From an uncultured Bacteroidales bacterium (GTDB taxonomy: Bacteria; Bacteroidota; Bacteroidia; Bacteroidales; Muribaculaceae): 64,000 nucleotides of DNA. The stretch is from assembly GCA_902776835.1 (NCBI GenBank), contig CACYRK010000001.1:62001-126000 (forward strand), in the 5' to 3' direction. Positions 17,509 to 26,040 of this stretch are shown here, piece after piece (the stretch's first letter is position 1; each line of letters opens with the position of its first letter). Position numbers and translations under genes: made by a program. Below the pieces are notes generated by a model. The model was not told the DNA's origin and ran no database searches. It saw only the letters and a list, made by a program, of their open reading frames with translations.

Positions 17509-20271
17509 ATGAGAATCAAACTATTCTTACTGCTGGCCGTCATCACTGCCACTGCAGCACTGGCTCAAAACACCGGACTGCGAGGCGTGGTGGTGAACGC
17601 GCAAAGCGGTGCGCCGGTCGCCGGAGCCACCATCATGCTCGATAATCAGGGCGTGACAGTGACTACCGGGCCAAGCGGCGACTTCACGATGAGCAACGCC
17701 CAACCAGGGCGTGACTTGCTCGTGGTGCTGGGATACGGCTACAAAGATTGGTCAATGAGTGTTGAAATCGTACAAGGTGCGATGAGCGATGTGGGCGTCG
17801 TGCGTCTCGACCCAATGGGGTTCGCCAATGAGCAGAGCACCACGGAATTCGAAGACGAGGCCGCTCTCACCGAGTCGCAACTCGAGGACGAGGAAGGCAA
17901 CACACAGGCCGTCGGTACGCTGACCGGTGCCACCGACAACCCGTTCTATCAAGCGTCAAGTTACAAGTTTTCGGTGATGCGCTTCCGCCAACGCGGATAC
18001 AACTCCGAATACGCCTCGACTTCGATCAACGGACTTAACTTCAACGACGCCGTGCGCGGACGTTTCAACTACTCGATGATTGGTGGTATGAACCAAGCGT
18101 TCAAGAACAAGAGCATCGGCGTCGGACTCGACGCAACGTCCTACAGTTTCGGCCAAGTGGGCGGTGCTAACAACATCAGCACCTACGCTAAGGACTACTC
18201 GCCGGGCTTCCGTGGCGCCGTGGCCTACACCAACGGCAGTTACGAGTGGCGTGGCATGGTAACCTACAGCACCGGCCTGCGGCCCGACGGATGGGCATTC
18301 ACGCTGAGTGCCATCGGACGCTATGCCGACGAGGGTATCGTGCCCGGCTCGTTCTACCACAGCGCAGGCTACTTCATTGCAGCGCAGAAGGTGTTTAACG
18401 AGGCTCACTCGCTGGCAATCACCACCTTTGGCGCTCCCACGCGCCGCGCCAGCAACTCGGCTGTCGTGCAAGAGGCCTACGACCTCGCCGGCTCAAACCT
18501 GTACAACCCCAACTGGGGCTGGCAGGACGGCAAGAAGCGCAACGCCAAGGTGGTCGAGTCGTTCGACCCGACGGTAATCATCAACTGGATTTGGCGACCC
18601 GACATGAGCACCACGCTCAACACCGGTGCCGCGTTCCACAAGTCGTTCTACGCATCGAGCGCTCTCAACTGGTACAACGCTCCCGACCCGCGTCCCGACT
18701 ACTACCGCTACCTGCCGAGTTATTATGCCAACACCACCGAGGACACCCCGTTTGAGACCTACACCGAGTTGTGGCAGACCAGCGAGGAGATGCGCCAAAT
18801 CAACTGGGACCGCATCTACCAGGCCAACTTGCTCAACAACTACCAGGCCGACCAAACCGGCGTGGAGAAGGGTGCTACCTACGTGCTTGAGAACCGACAC
18901 AGCAACCAGGCCAACTGGGTGCTGGGTACCATGCTCAACAAGCGCATCACCGACGTCACCACGCTGCAGGGCGGCGTGAGCGGCAAGTTCTCGCGCGGCA
19001 GTTACTACAAGACACTGAAAGACCTGCTGGGCGGACGTTACTGGACTGATATCGACCAGTATGCCGAGCGCGACTTCCCCAGCATCCCCGACATGGCTCA
19101 GAACGACCTTAACAACCCCAACCGCCGCATCGGCGAGGGCGACCGTTTCGGCTACGACTACAACATCGACGTGTGGAACTTCGACGCTTGGAAGCAGATG
19201 GTGTTCACCCTGCCCAAGTGGGATCTGAGTTACAGCATGAACGTGACCTACACACGCTTCCAGCGCGACGGTAAGATGCGCAACGGCCGTGCCCCCGAGA
19301 ATTCTTACGGCAAGGGCGAGGTGCACGAGTTTGTCAACGCCGGCATTAAGGGCGGCGCAACCTATAAACTCGACGGCCGCAACCTCTTTATCGCTCACGC
19401 TTACTACGGAACACGCGCTCCGCTGCCCAACAGCGCTTACGTGTCGCCCCGCACCAAGGACGACGTCATCGTGGGCATGCAGAGCGAGGCCATCTGGAGC
19501 GGCGACCTGAGTTACGTGTGGAACTACCGCCGTTTCAAGGGCTCAATCACCGGTTTCTACACCGACCTGCGCCACGGCACCGAGCGCTACAGTTACTACG
19601 ACGACCAGTACAGCACGTTTATGAACTATGCGCTCACCGACGTGCACAAGGTGTACCGCGGCATCGAACTTGGCACGAGTTACAAACTCACGCCAAGCGT
19701 CACACTCAGCGCGGCAGCCAACTGGGCACGCTACCTGTATCGCAACCGCCCCACCGGCACCCGCAGTTACGAGAATGGCACACAGGAGGATATCGTCACT
19801 ACCGTATACCTGAAGAACTTCCACGTGAGCGGCACTCCCGAGGAGGCCTACACCGTGGCCATCAACTGGGCAGCACCCAAGATGTGGTTCTTCGAAATCA
19901 GCGGCACTTGGATGAATCGCGCTTACATCGACTTGTCGCCCGTGCGCCACGAGGTGATGCCCGAACTGCACACCATGGCACACAGCGAGCAAGAACTGCA
20001 ACGAATGATTAAGGAAATATCCAAGCAGGAGCGACTCAACGAAGCACTGGTGATCGACGCAAGCATCGGACACGTGATTTACCTCAACCGACGCGCGTCG
20101 CTCAACATCAACCTCAACCTGAACAACATCCTGGACAACCGCAACATCATGACTGGCGGTTACCAGCAGGGACGCTTCGACTACAAGAACTTCTCCACCG
20201 GTAAGTTCCCCAACAAATATTATTACGCACAAGGCTTCAAGATGTTCCTGAACTTGGGCGTGCGATTCTAA
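17509..20271 (+). CDS. TonB-dependent receptor with carboxypeptidase-like N-terminal domain
   Basis: Outer-membrane receptor of 920 residues. A signal peptide (LFLLLAVITATAALA) is followed by a carboxypeptidase regulatory-like domain (LRGVVVNAQSGAPVAGATI, about 24-100), an acidic linker, a plug-like region (SVMRFRQRGYNSEYASTSIN) and a long beta barrel ending in MFLNLGVRF. No SusD follows; a lipoprotein gene does. The GSYEWRG and SYKFSVMRFRQRGY segments are typical of receptors that pair with DUF5689-type lipoproteins. Substrate unknown. Confidence 0.9.
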   Translation: MRIKLFLLLAVITATAALAQNTGLRGVVVNAQSGAPVAGATIMLDNQGVTVTTGPSGDFTMSNAQPGRDLLVVLGYGYKDWSMSVEIVQGAMSDVGVVRLDPMGFANEQSTTEFEDEAALTESQLEDEEGNTQAVGTLTGATDNPFYQASSYKFSVMRFRQRGYNSEYASTSINGLNFNDAVRGRFNYSMIGGMNQAFKNKSIGVGLDATSYSFGQVGGANNISTYAKDYSPGFRGAVAYTNGSYEWRGMVTYSTGLRPDGWAFTLSAIGRYADEGIVPGSFYHSAGYFIAAQKVFNEAHSLAITTFGAPTRRASNSAVVQEAYDLAGSNLYNPNWGWQDGKKRNAKVVESFDPTVIINWIWRPDMSTTLNTGAAFHKSFYASSALNWYNAPDPRPDYYRYLPSYYANTTEDTPFETYTELWQTSEEMRQINWDRIYQANLLNNYQADQTGVEKGATYVLENRHSNQANWVLGTMLNKRITDVTTLQGGVSGKFSRGSYYKTLKDLLGGRYWTDIDQYAERDFPSIPDMAQNDLNNPNRRIGEGDRFGYDYNIDVWNFDAWKQMVFTLPKWDLSYSMNVTYTRFQRDGKMRNGRAPENSYGKGEVHEFVNAGIKGGATYKLDGRNLFIAHAYYGTRAPLPNSAYVSPRTKDDVIVGMQSEAIWSGDLSYVWNYRRFKGSITGFYTDLRHGTERYSYYDDQYSTFMNYALTDVHKVYRGIELGTSYKLTPSVTLSAAANWARYLYRNRPTGTRSYENGTQEDIVTTVYLKNFHVSGTPEEAYTVAINWAAPKMWFFEISGTWMNRAYIDLSPVRHEVMPELHTMAHSEQELQRMIKEISKQERLNEALVIDASIGHVIYLNRRASLNINLNLNNILDNRNIMTGGYQQGRFDYKNFSTGKFPNKYYYAQGFKMFLNLGVRF

Positions 20272-20323
20272 CAACGTGAGTATTCAGCATATTTTTGAAA
20301 TAAATAAAAAACAATATAAGATT

Positions 20324-22627
20324 ATGAAACGACTTAATTATTTGTGGTGCTTGGTGCTGATGGCCGTGATGGCAGTGTCGTGTAGCGAAGACTTCGACAC
20401 GCCCCCCATGGTCGTGCCCACCGCCCTTAACAAGCCAAACATGACCTTGGCCGAATTCAAGGCCAAATATTGGGACAACGCCCGCAACTTCTGCGACACC
20501 GTGAAGGAGGACATCGTGATTCACGGCTACGTGAGCGGCAACGATGTGAGCGGCAACCTGTACAAGGTAATGTATATCCAGGACGAGACGGCCGGCATCG
20601 GACTGTCGATCGACGCCAACTCGCTCAATACCACCTATCGCGTGGGCCAGGAAATCGTCATCAGCATGAAGAACTGCTGGATAGGTAAATACAACGGCCA
20701 ATACCTCATCGGACAGCCCGAGTGGTATGCCGCACAGAGCGTGTGGGAGGCTGGACGTATGCCGCTGGAGATTTTCAACCAGTTTGTCGAACTCAACGGC
20801 CTGCCCAACGAAGAGAATGTGGTGCCCGTGGTGACCAAGATCAGCGACTTCCTGGGCAAGAGCGATCAGGAGACCCAACTTAAGTATCAAGGCCAGTTCG
20901 TGGAGTTCCAGAATGTGAAGTGGGACGGTGCCGACGGCGTGCTGCCTTTCAGCGAGCCCGACAACACCACCTATCGCACGATCAGCGACGACCAGGGCAA
21001 CCAACTCCAGGTGGCCAACAGCAACTACTCGGACTTCCACAGCGACCCCATGCCCATGGGCGAGGGTAACGTGCGTGGTATCCTTACCATGACCGGTAGC
21101 GACCAGTGGCGTCTCTTGCTGCGCGACGTCAACGACTGCGTGGGCTTCGACACAAGCACTAAGGGCTCGGTTGTCGATCCTTATCTGGTCAACGAGGCCA
21201 TCGAACTGCAAGGCTCGGGCAAGAAGGGCTGGGTGACCGGCTACGTCGTGGGTGCCGTGGCTCCCGAGGTCACCAACGTGACCGGCAACGGCGACATCGA
21301 GTGGAAGGCCCCGACTACGCTGGCCAACACCCTGGTGATTGCCGCCGGACCCGATGTGAAGGACATCAACCAGTGCATCATCGTGCCGCTACCGCAAGAC
21401 AGCCGCTTCCGTCAGATGGCTAACCTTAAGGACAACCCCGAGGTCTACCAGACTCAAATCTGGGTGAAGGGTAAACTCGACAACTACATGGGCAAGGCCG
21501 GTATCCTCGAGAATAGCGGCTCGGCCGACGAGTTTACGCTCTCAGTGGCCACCGGTGGCGTGACAACGCTCAACGAGGGCTTCGAGGGCGGCGCAGTGCC
21601 CAGCGACTGGTTGAATGTGCAAGTTGCCGGCAACAAGGCTTGGTATGTGACCGACTTCGACAACAACCACTATGCCGCCATGACCGGCTACAAGGGCACC
21701 GCGCCATTCGACTCGTGGCTCATCTCGCCGGCTATCGCCATCAACAAGGCCGATTCTAAGATCCTGAACTTCCGCACTCAGGTCAATGGCTACGGCAGCA
21801 CCACCACTAAGTTCCAGGTCTACCTGATGAACAGCGCCAACCCGGCTACCGCCGAACTCATCGAACTGCATCCCACCATCGCTACGGCTCCGGCCAGCGG
21901 CTACTCGTCGTGGGCTGCCAGCGGCGACCTCGACCTCAGCCAGTACAACGGCACTTACTACATCGGCTTCCGCTACAACGCAACTAACGACGCCAACTAT
22001 GCTACCTGGTGCGTCGACGATGTGAAGTTCAACGCCGGCAGCGGCGGTGGCGACACGCCCGGACCACAACCCATCGTGGGCAACCGCGCTGACTTCGAGA
22101 CGATGAACAATGGCACCGCTTCGAGTTACTACAACACGTTCACCAGCGCAGCCGGCTGGAAGGCCACCAACTGCAACCTGCTCACCGGTGGCACTCAGGA
22201 CAGCAACCCGACGTTCACCATTATCGGCAAGATACCCGACACCGACACCTACGCCATGGCTCCGTGCATGAACGGTAAGACGAGCGCCGTAGGCTCAATC
22301 GTGTCGCCTACAATCGCCGGTGGTATGACCAGCCTGAGTTTCAACTATGTGATGCCTTACAGCGACACCAAACTCAAGTTTGAGGTCAACATCAAGCAAG
22401 GCGGCGCCACTGTGAAGACCTTCACCGTGAACAACGAATCGCCGGCCAAACTGACGCTCTACTCCTTCAACGAGGCTGTCGACATCACGGGCGACTTCGT
22501 CATCGAACTGGTTAACCTGTCGCCGTCGGGACTCGACCAGAACAAGGACCGCGTGGCAATCTTCAACCTCAAGTGGGAGCCCAAGTCCTCGGCTTCGCCC
22601 CGTCGCTGGATGAACTGGCGCAGATAA
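20324..22627 (+). CDS. DUF5689-type surface lipoprotein with choice-of-anchor J domain
   Basis: A 767-residue lipoprotein: signal ends at AVSC (Cys20) followed by the acidic SEDFD surface-export signal. An OB-like DUF5689 region comes first (about 40-270, IHGYVSGNDVSGNLYKVMYI), then a second OB-like repeat (about 280-400, WVTGYVVGAVAPEV), and a choice-of-anchor J/MAM-like beta sandwich (about 410-590, FEGGAVPSDW). A further sandwich completes the protein. The basic tail SSASPRRWMNWRR is unlike the usual end and may mark a recent change. ATG 20324 gives the lipoprotein signal; it lies 52 bp after the receptor stop, so the pair is probably one operon for binding and importing a shared ligand. 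Confidence 0.82.
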   Translation: MKRLNYLWCLVLMAVMAVSCSEDFDTPPMVVPTALNKPNMTLAEFKAKYWDNARNFCDTVKEDIVIHGYVSGNDVSGNLYKVMYIQDETAGIGLSIDANSLNTTYRVGQEIVISMKNCWIGKYNGQYLIGQPEWYAAQSVWEAGRMPLEIFNQFVELNGLPNEENVVPVVTKISDFLGKSDQETQLKYQGQFVEFQNVKWDGADGVLPFSEPDNTTYRTISDDQGNQLQVANSNYSDFHSDPMPMGEGNVRGILTMTGSDQWRLLLRDVNDCVGFDTSTKGSVVDPYLVNEAIELQGSGKKGWVTGYVVGAVAPEVTNVTGNGDIEWKAPTTLANTLVIAAGPDVKDINQCIIVPLPQDSRFRQMANLKDNPEVYQTQIWVKGKLDNYMGKAGILENSGSADEFTLSVATGGVTTLNEGFEGGAVPSDWLNVQVAGNKAWYVTDFDNNHYAAMTGYKGTAPFDSWLISPAIAINKADSKILNFRTQVNGYGSTTTKFQVYLMNSANPATAELIELHPTIATAPASGYSSWAASGDLDLSQYNGTYYIGFRYNATNDANYATWCVDDVKFNAGSGGGDTPGPQPIVGNRADFETMNNGTASSYYNTFTSAAGWKATNCNLLTGGTQDSNPTFTIIGKIPDTDTYAMAPCMNGKTSAVGSIVSPTIAGGMTSLSFNYVMPYSDTKLKFEVNIKQGGATVKTFTVNNESPAKLTLYSFNEAVDITGDFVIELVNLSPSGLDQNKDRVAIFNLKWEPKSSASPRRWMNWRR

Positions 22628-22642
22628 CCATGCTCCTGAGTG

Positions 22643-22663
22643 TGCTGCGATGACATCGCAGCA
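22643..22663. repeat. REP-like palindrome, copy 1
   Basis: TGCTGCGAT/ATCGCAGCA with a 3-nt centre. A close relative (GCTGCGA...TCGCAGC) is at 38695-38713. Confidence 0.5.
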
Positions 22664-22686
22664 TACCCGACAATAGTCACAATACA

Positions 22687-22731
22687 GTTATGCAGATTTG
22701 CAACTTGGATTGCAAATCTGCATAACATTTT
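22687..22731. terminator. Long hairpin between convergent genes
   Basis: Perfect 17-bp arms (22687-22703 and 22710-22726) around a 6-nt loop, followed on the plus strand by ATTTTT. Probably terminates the receptor-lipoprotein operon; the T-run is short, so termination strength is uncertain. Confidence 0.6.
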
Positions 22732-22777
22732 TAGGGAAAATTATAACATAATACCGTTCTAATGACCGATCTGCCGC

Positions 22778-24193
22778 TTAGCGCTTAATGATGCGCATGT
22801 GGGCGTTGGGATAGCGCAAAACCAAGCAACTGGCCTCAGTGAGCACTAGAGCGTCGGTGTTACGCAGTCCGCTCGACTTCAGGTCGAGGGCCTCGGTGCT
22901 GAAGGGCACATGGCTGTACTTCTGCAAGTACTCCGGGTCAATAATCATGCCGTTGTCCTCCATGCCCACCTCGTCGAAAATCTCGCTCAACAGCAGGTAG
23001 AGCGTGCCAAACTTGCTGCGCAACTCGGTGAAGTCGATGCCCCACTTGCTCACGCTCTCGCCGCTGGTGACCACGCGCGTGTGGTCCAGGCGGCTGAGCC
23101 AGCCGATGAGTTTGCTGCCGCCAATCAGGATTTTGCGCTTGCTGCCCTTGTTGCCGGTGAACGCCTGGCGCATCAGTTCCACGACCATCTCGTCCTGGGC
23201 CTCTTCGCCGCTATAGCGGAAGGTCTTGCCGGCCTGGTACCAGATGCCGCCCGTGAGCATGATGTTCTCCTTCTTGTCGGGATTCCACAGGCGCGACTTC
23301 ACACCGAAGAGAAACGACTTCTCCATGCCCAAGCGCATATCGTAGATGGCAGCCTCCTCCTGGTCGCTCATCGTCCACGCAACTTCCTTATTGGCAAGTT
23401 TTTGCAGAGTGCTTTGCTCCACCTGCATTTTGAAAATCTGGCAAAAATTTTGGTCGCGGCGGGGCAACGCCTCGAATTGTGGCGACTGCACATCGAGTTC
23501 GCTGGCGGCACGGCCCATGCGTATCAGCGTGGTGCCCTCCTCGATGCTGGGCACACAGCCGGTGACACTGCCGATGGTCTTGCCGTTGATGGCCATCACC
23601 GTCAGCCCGTTGTCGCTGTCGCGACCGGCCACGTAGAGCACCAACTCGCGGTCGCTCAGCGTGTGGCCGTCCTGCTCGTAGCCGCGCACGCCCTGCACCA
23701 GTATGGTGTCGCTGACGTCGAAAATCTCGTCGTTCTCGGTCACCAGGTGCACCTTGTTCGACGCTCCGGCGGCCATCGTGGTCGGCGCAGTGTAACTCTC
23801 GGCGAGTTCGGTACTTGTGGCCTTGGTGTCGACGTTGAAATAGTCCACAATCATCGAGCCGCAGTGCTTTGCGCCGGCAAATCGGCTCAACTGGTCGATA
23901 GGCGTGGCCATGGGGCGGATTTTCACAATCTGCTGGTCGATCTCGTTCAGCAGCAAGCCGGGCGACGCCTCGCGGGTGAGGTCGGTGGTCAGCGGCTCGT
24001 CGGTCACGTGGCGGCCGCCGGCAATGCCGGGCACGATGGCCATGGCGAGCAAGGCCTGTGCGTCGGCCTCGAGGGCAAGCACAGCCACGAGGGTAAAGGT
24101 TATAAACAAGAGGATGACAATGCGCTTGCGGTGCATCCACTTCACCGCGTTAATCACTGCGCTGAGCAGCGAGCGAAACTTGTTGTTTCCCAT
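22778..24193 (-). CDS. Orphan SU10/N4-gp56-type phage major capsid protein with N-terminal membrane segment
   Basis: A 471-residue protein whose body fits the SU10-like/N4-gp56 HK97-fold capsid family. Features are VKIRPMATPIDQLSRFAG (about 91-108), the central AIYDMRLGMEKSFLFG followed by MLTGGIWYQAG (about 275-310), and the C-terminal DFTELRSKFGTLYLLLSE and YPNAHMRIIKR blocks. Unlike a virion protein, it begins with a basic stretch and a strong hydrophobic helix at about residues 23-45 (RIVILLFITFTLVAVLAL). No terminase, portal, protease or tail gene is nearby; the genes on both sides are host genes. A small gene of unknown function lies upstream on the same strand. It could be a domesticated capsid or a prophage relic. 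The reading frame is intact. Confidence 0.7.
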   Translation of the reverse strand: MGNNKFRSLLSAVINAVKWMHRKRIVILLFITFTLVAVLALEADAQALLAMAIVPGIAGGRHVTDEPLTTDLTREASPGLLLNEIDQQIVKIRPMATPIDQLSRFAGAKHCGSMIVDYFNVDTKATSTELAESYTAPTTMAAGASNKVHLVTENDEIFDVSDTILVQGVRGYEQDGHTLSDRELVLYVAGRDSDNGLTVMAINGKTIGSVTGCVPSIEEGTTLIRMGRAASELDVQSPQFEALPRRDQNFCQIFKMQVEQSTLQKLANKEVAWTMSDQEEAAIYDMRLGMEKSFLFGVKSRLWNPDKKENIMLTGGIWYQAGKTFRYSGEEAQDEMVVELMRQAFTGNKGSKRKILIGGSKLIGWLSRLDHTRVVTSGESVSKWGIDFTELRSKFGTLYLLLSEIFDEVGMEDNGMIIDPEYLQKYSHVPFSTEALDLKSSGLRNTDALVLTEASCLVLRYPNAHMRIIKR

Positions 24194-24288
24194 GATAAAA
24201 TAGAATAATAAGGTGATTTAAGATTTTAAAGTGCATCGCACTTCACAAAGAAAAGGGCCAAAAGATTGGAGCCAAAGAAGATGAGACT

Positions 24289-24436
24289 AAAGGAGAATAG
24301 ATAAAAGAGAATAGACAAAGGAGAATAGACAAAAGAGAATAGACAAAGGAGAATAGATAAAATCTGTCATCTGTTATCTGTCATCTATAATCTATAATCT
24401 ATAATCTATAATCTCTAATCTATAATCTATAATCTG
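24289..24436. repeat. Two adjacent tandem arrays between the capsid-like gene and its partner
   Basis: First, a 28-bp period (two 14-mers, AAAGGAGAATAGAC and AAAAGAGAATAGAC) from 24289 to 24360. Then a 9-bp period TCTATAATC to 24436 with CTGTCATCT/GTTATCT variants at its start. The second array has the same 9-bp CTATA character as those at 6.7, 28.8 and 61.1 kb. The 253-bp gap has no other feature. Confidence 0.75.
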
Positions 24437-24446
24437 AGCCCTGCTC

Positions 24447-24836
24447 CTATTCCCAGATGCTACGACGGTTGTAGGTAGGGAACTGTGCGGGTCGCGGCGC
24501 CTCGTCGGGCTGGGTGTCGAAGTGCTGGGTGGCCTCGATTTTCTCGTTGCGGCCACGCAGGTAGCCCTGCGTCTCGGCGTTGCTCACGTCCTCGTCGTGG
24601 CTCACCGCGTGGGCCAGCGTGGCCAGCGACGCCGCGTCGATGCGTGTGATGCCCAGCGTGTCGGCCAGCGCCGTGATGCCCGCGATGGCTTCCTCGCTAA
24701 GTTGCAGGCCCGCGGCCAACTCGCGGCAGCGCTCCAGCACAGTACTCTCAGCCACAACAGACTGAACAGACTCAGAGGCGACAGGTTCAGCAGCAACAGC
24801 CTCGGCAGGCAATGGGGGTGGGGTAATTTGCTTCAT
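24447..24836 (-). CDS. Small acidic protein upstream of the capsid-like gene
   Basis: A 129-residue protein of unknown function. A Pro/Ala/Val-rich low-complexity start (about 4-30) is followed by a helical region (about 38-90, CRELAAGLQLSEEAIAGI...) and a Pro-rich tail ending NRRSIWE. In SU10-like phages a scaffold or protease gene precedes the capsid gene, so a scaffold-like or cargo role is possible, but nothing in the sequence proves it. ATG 24836 was preferred to one nine codons upstream because the extra residues are hydrophobic and atypical. Confidence 0.55.
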   Translation of the reverse strand: MKQITPPPLPAEAVAAEPVASESVQSVVAESTVLERCRELAAGLQLSEEAIAGITALADTLGITRIDAASLATLAHAVSHDEDVSNAETQGYLRGRNEKIEATQHFDTQPDEAPRPAQFPTYNRRSIWE

Positions 24837-24982
24837 AATAAACAATGAGATAAAGTTAAACAAAAATCAAAATCAGTGTGACCAATAACAATCACGCCAC
24901 AAAATTACCCCGCCCTCACCCACCCTTACAACCCCAATCAATAACACCCAAATCGTCGCAAAAACTGCTGCCTGGCAAAAAA

Positions 24983-25014
24983 TTTGCAATTGTCCACAAG
25001 TTTCAGTATCTTTG
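24983..25014 (+). promoter_or_regulatory. Promoter of deoC
   Basis: TTTG (24983-24986), 20 bp, TATCTTTG (25007-25014): a near-perfect Bacteroidota promoter about 50 bp before the ATG. Confidence 0.8.
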
Positions 25015-25063
25015 CAGATTAATAATTGTGGAATAACAAAAACTAATAAAAACATATATCATC

Positions 25064-26008
25064 ATGAACGAGAATCATAATCACGAGCACTGCGATTGCT
25101 CGCACGACCACAAGGCCGACATGTCGCTCAACCGCTACGAGACAGTAGTAGAGAACAGTAACGTCACCATCGACGACGGTGCCGTCACGGCAGCCGTGCA
25201 GCAACTGCTCGACGAGCACTATCAGGAGAACCTCACCCCCGAGGTGTATCAGTTCCTGCTCAACTGCGTCGACCTGACCACGCTGGCTTCGGACGACAGC
25301 GAGCGCTCGGTGGCCGACTTTGTGCAGCACGTCAACGACTTCGGCGAGCGTTACCCGCAGTACAAGAATGTGGCCGCCGTGTGCGTCTACAGCAACTTTG
25401 CCACCGTGGCTCGCGCCCAACTCGAGGTGAGCGACGTCAACATCGCCGTGTGCAGCGCTTGCTTCCCCTCGTCGCAGGCCCACATCGAGACCAAGATTGC
25501 CGAGACGGCACTGGCCATCCAGGATGGCGCCGACGAGGTGGACGTGGTGCTTAACCTGGGCTATTTCCGCGACAAAGCCTGGGAAGAACTGAGCGACGAG
25601 ATTGCCGAACTGAAGGAGACGGTGGGCAGCCACCACCTGAAGGTCATCCTGGAGACCGGACTGCTGAAGAGCGCCGAGGCGATTCGCCGCGCCAGCATAC
25701 TCTCGATGTACTCGGGTGCCGACTTCATCAAGACGAGCACCGGCAAGGTGTATCCCGGAGCAAGCCTCGAGGCAGCCTATGTGATGTGCCAGTGCATCAA
25801 GGAGTACTACGAGAAGAATGGCGTGATGGTGGGCTTCAAGGCCAGCGGTGGCATACGCAGCACCGAGGATGCCGTGAAATACTACACAATCGTGAAGGAG
25901 GTCCTGGGCGACGCCTGGCTCGACAACAAGCACTTCCGCATAGGCGCTTCGAGCCTGGCCAACGCACTGTTCCAGTCGTTCACCGGCACGGAGGAGAAAC
26001 CGTTCTGA
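25064..26008 (+). CDS. deoC: Deoxyribose-phosphate aldolase with His/Cys-rich N-terminus
   Basis: Splits 2-deoxyribose-5-phosphate into glyceraldehyde-3-phosphate and acetaldehyde, in deoxynucleoside breakdown. The 314 residues include the Schiff-base Lys223 in FIKTSTGK, the proton-relay Lys259 in GFKASGGI, and the Asp in DEVDVVLNLG at about 160. The protein is longer than E. coli DeoC by a start rich in His, Cys and acidic residues (NHNHEHCDCSHDH, residues 5-17), which looks like a metal-binding tag and is not needed for the aldolase fold. Own promoter at 24983-25014; the next gene starts 32 bp downstream. Confidence 0.94.
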   Translation: MNENHNHEHCDCSHDHKADMSLNRYETVVENSNVTIDDGAVTAAVQQLLDEHYQENLTPEVYQFLLNCVDLTTLASDDSERSVADFVQHVNDFGERYPQYKNVAAVCVYSNFATVARAQLEVSDVNIAVCSACFPSSQAHIETKIAETALAIQDGADEVDVVLNLGYFRDKAWEELSDEIAELKETVGSHHLKVILETGLLKSAEAIRRASILSMYSGADFIKTSTGKVYPGASLEAAYVMCQCIKEYYEKNGVMVGFKASGGIRSTEDAVKYYTIVKEVLGDAWLDNKHFRIGASSLANALFQSFTGTEEKPF

Positions 26009-26040
26009 CACCTGTCGGCACACAGTAATTCACGCTTGCC

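Noticed and set aside
22910..24208. Plus-strand frame of 432 codons opposite the capsid-like gene
   Set aside because: Sequence is His/Gln/Ala-rich without domain, and the minus-strand frame shows the capsid-family pattern.
24364..24436. Possible CRISPR array
   Set aside because: The repeated unit is a continuous 9-bp tandem sequence without unique spacers, and no cas genes are present.
24873..25055. 60-codon frame upstream of deoC on the minus strand
   Set aside because: It overlaps the deoC promoter and has no motif or ribosome-binding context.
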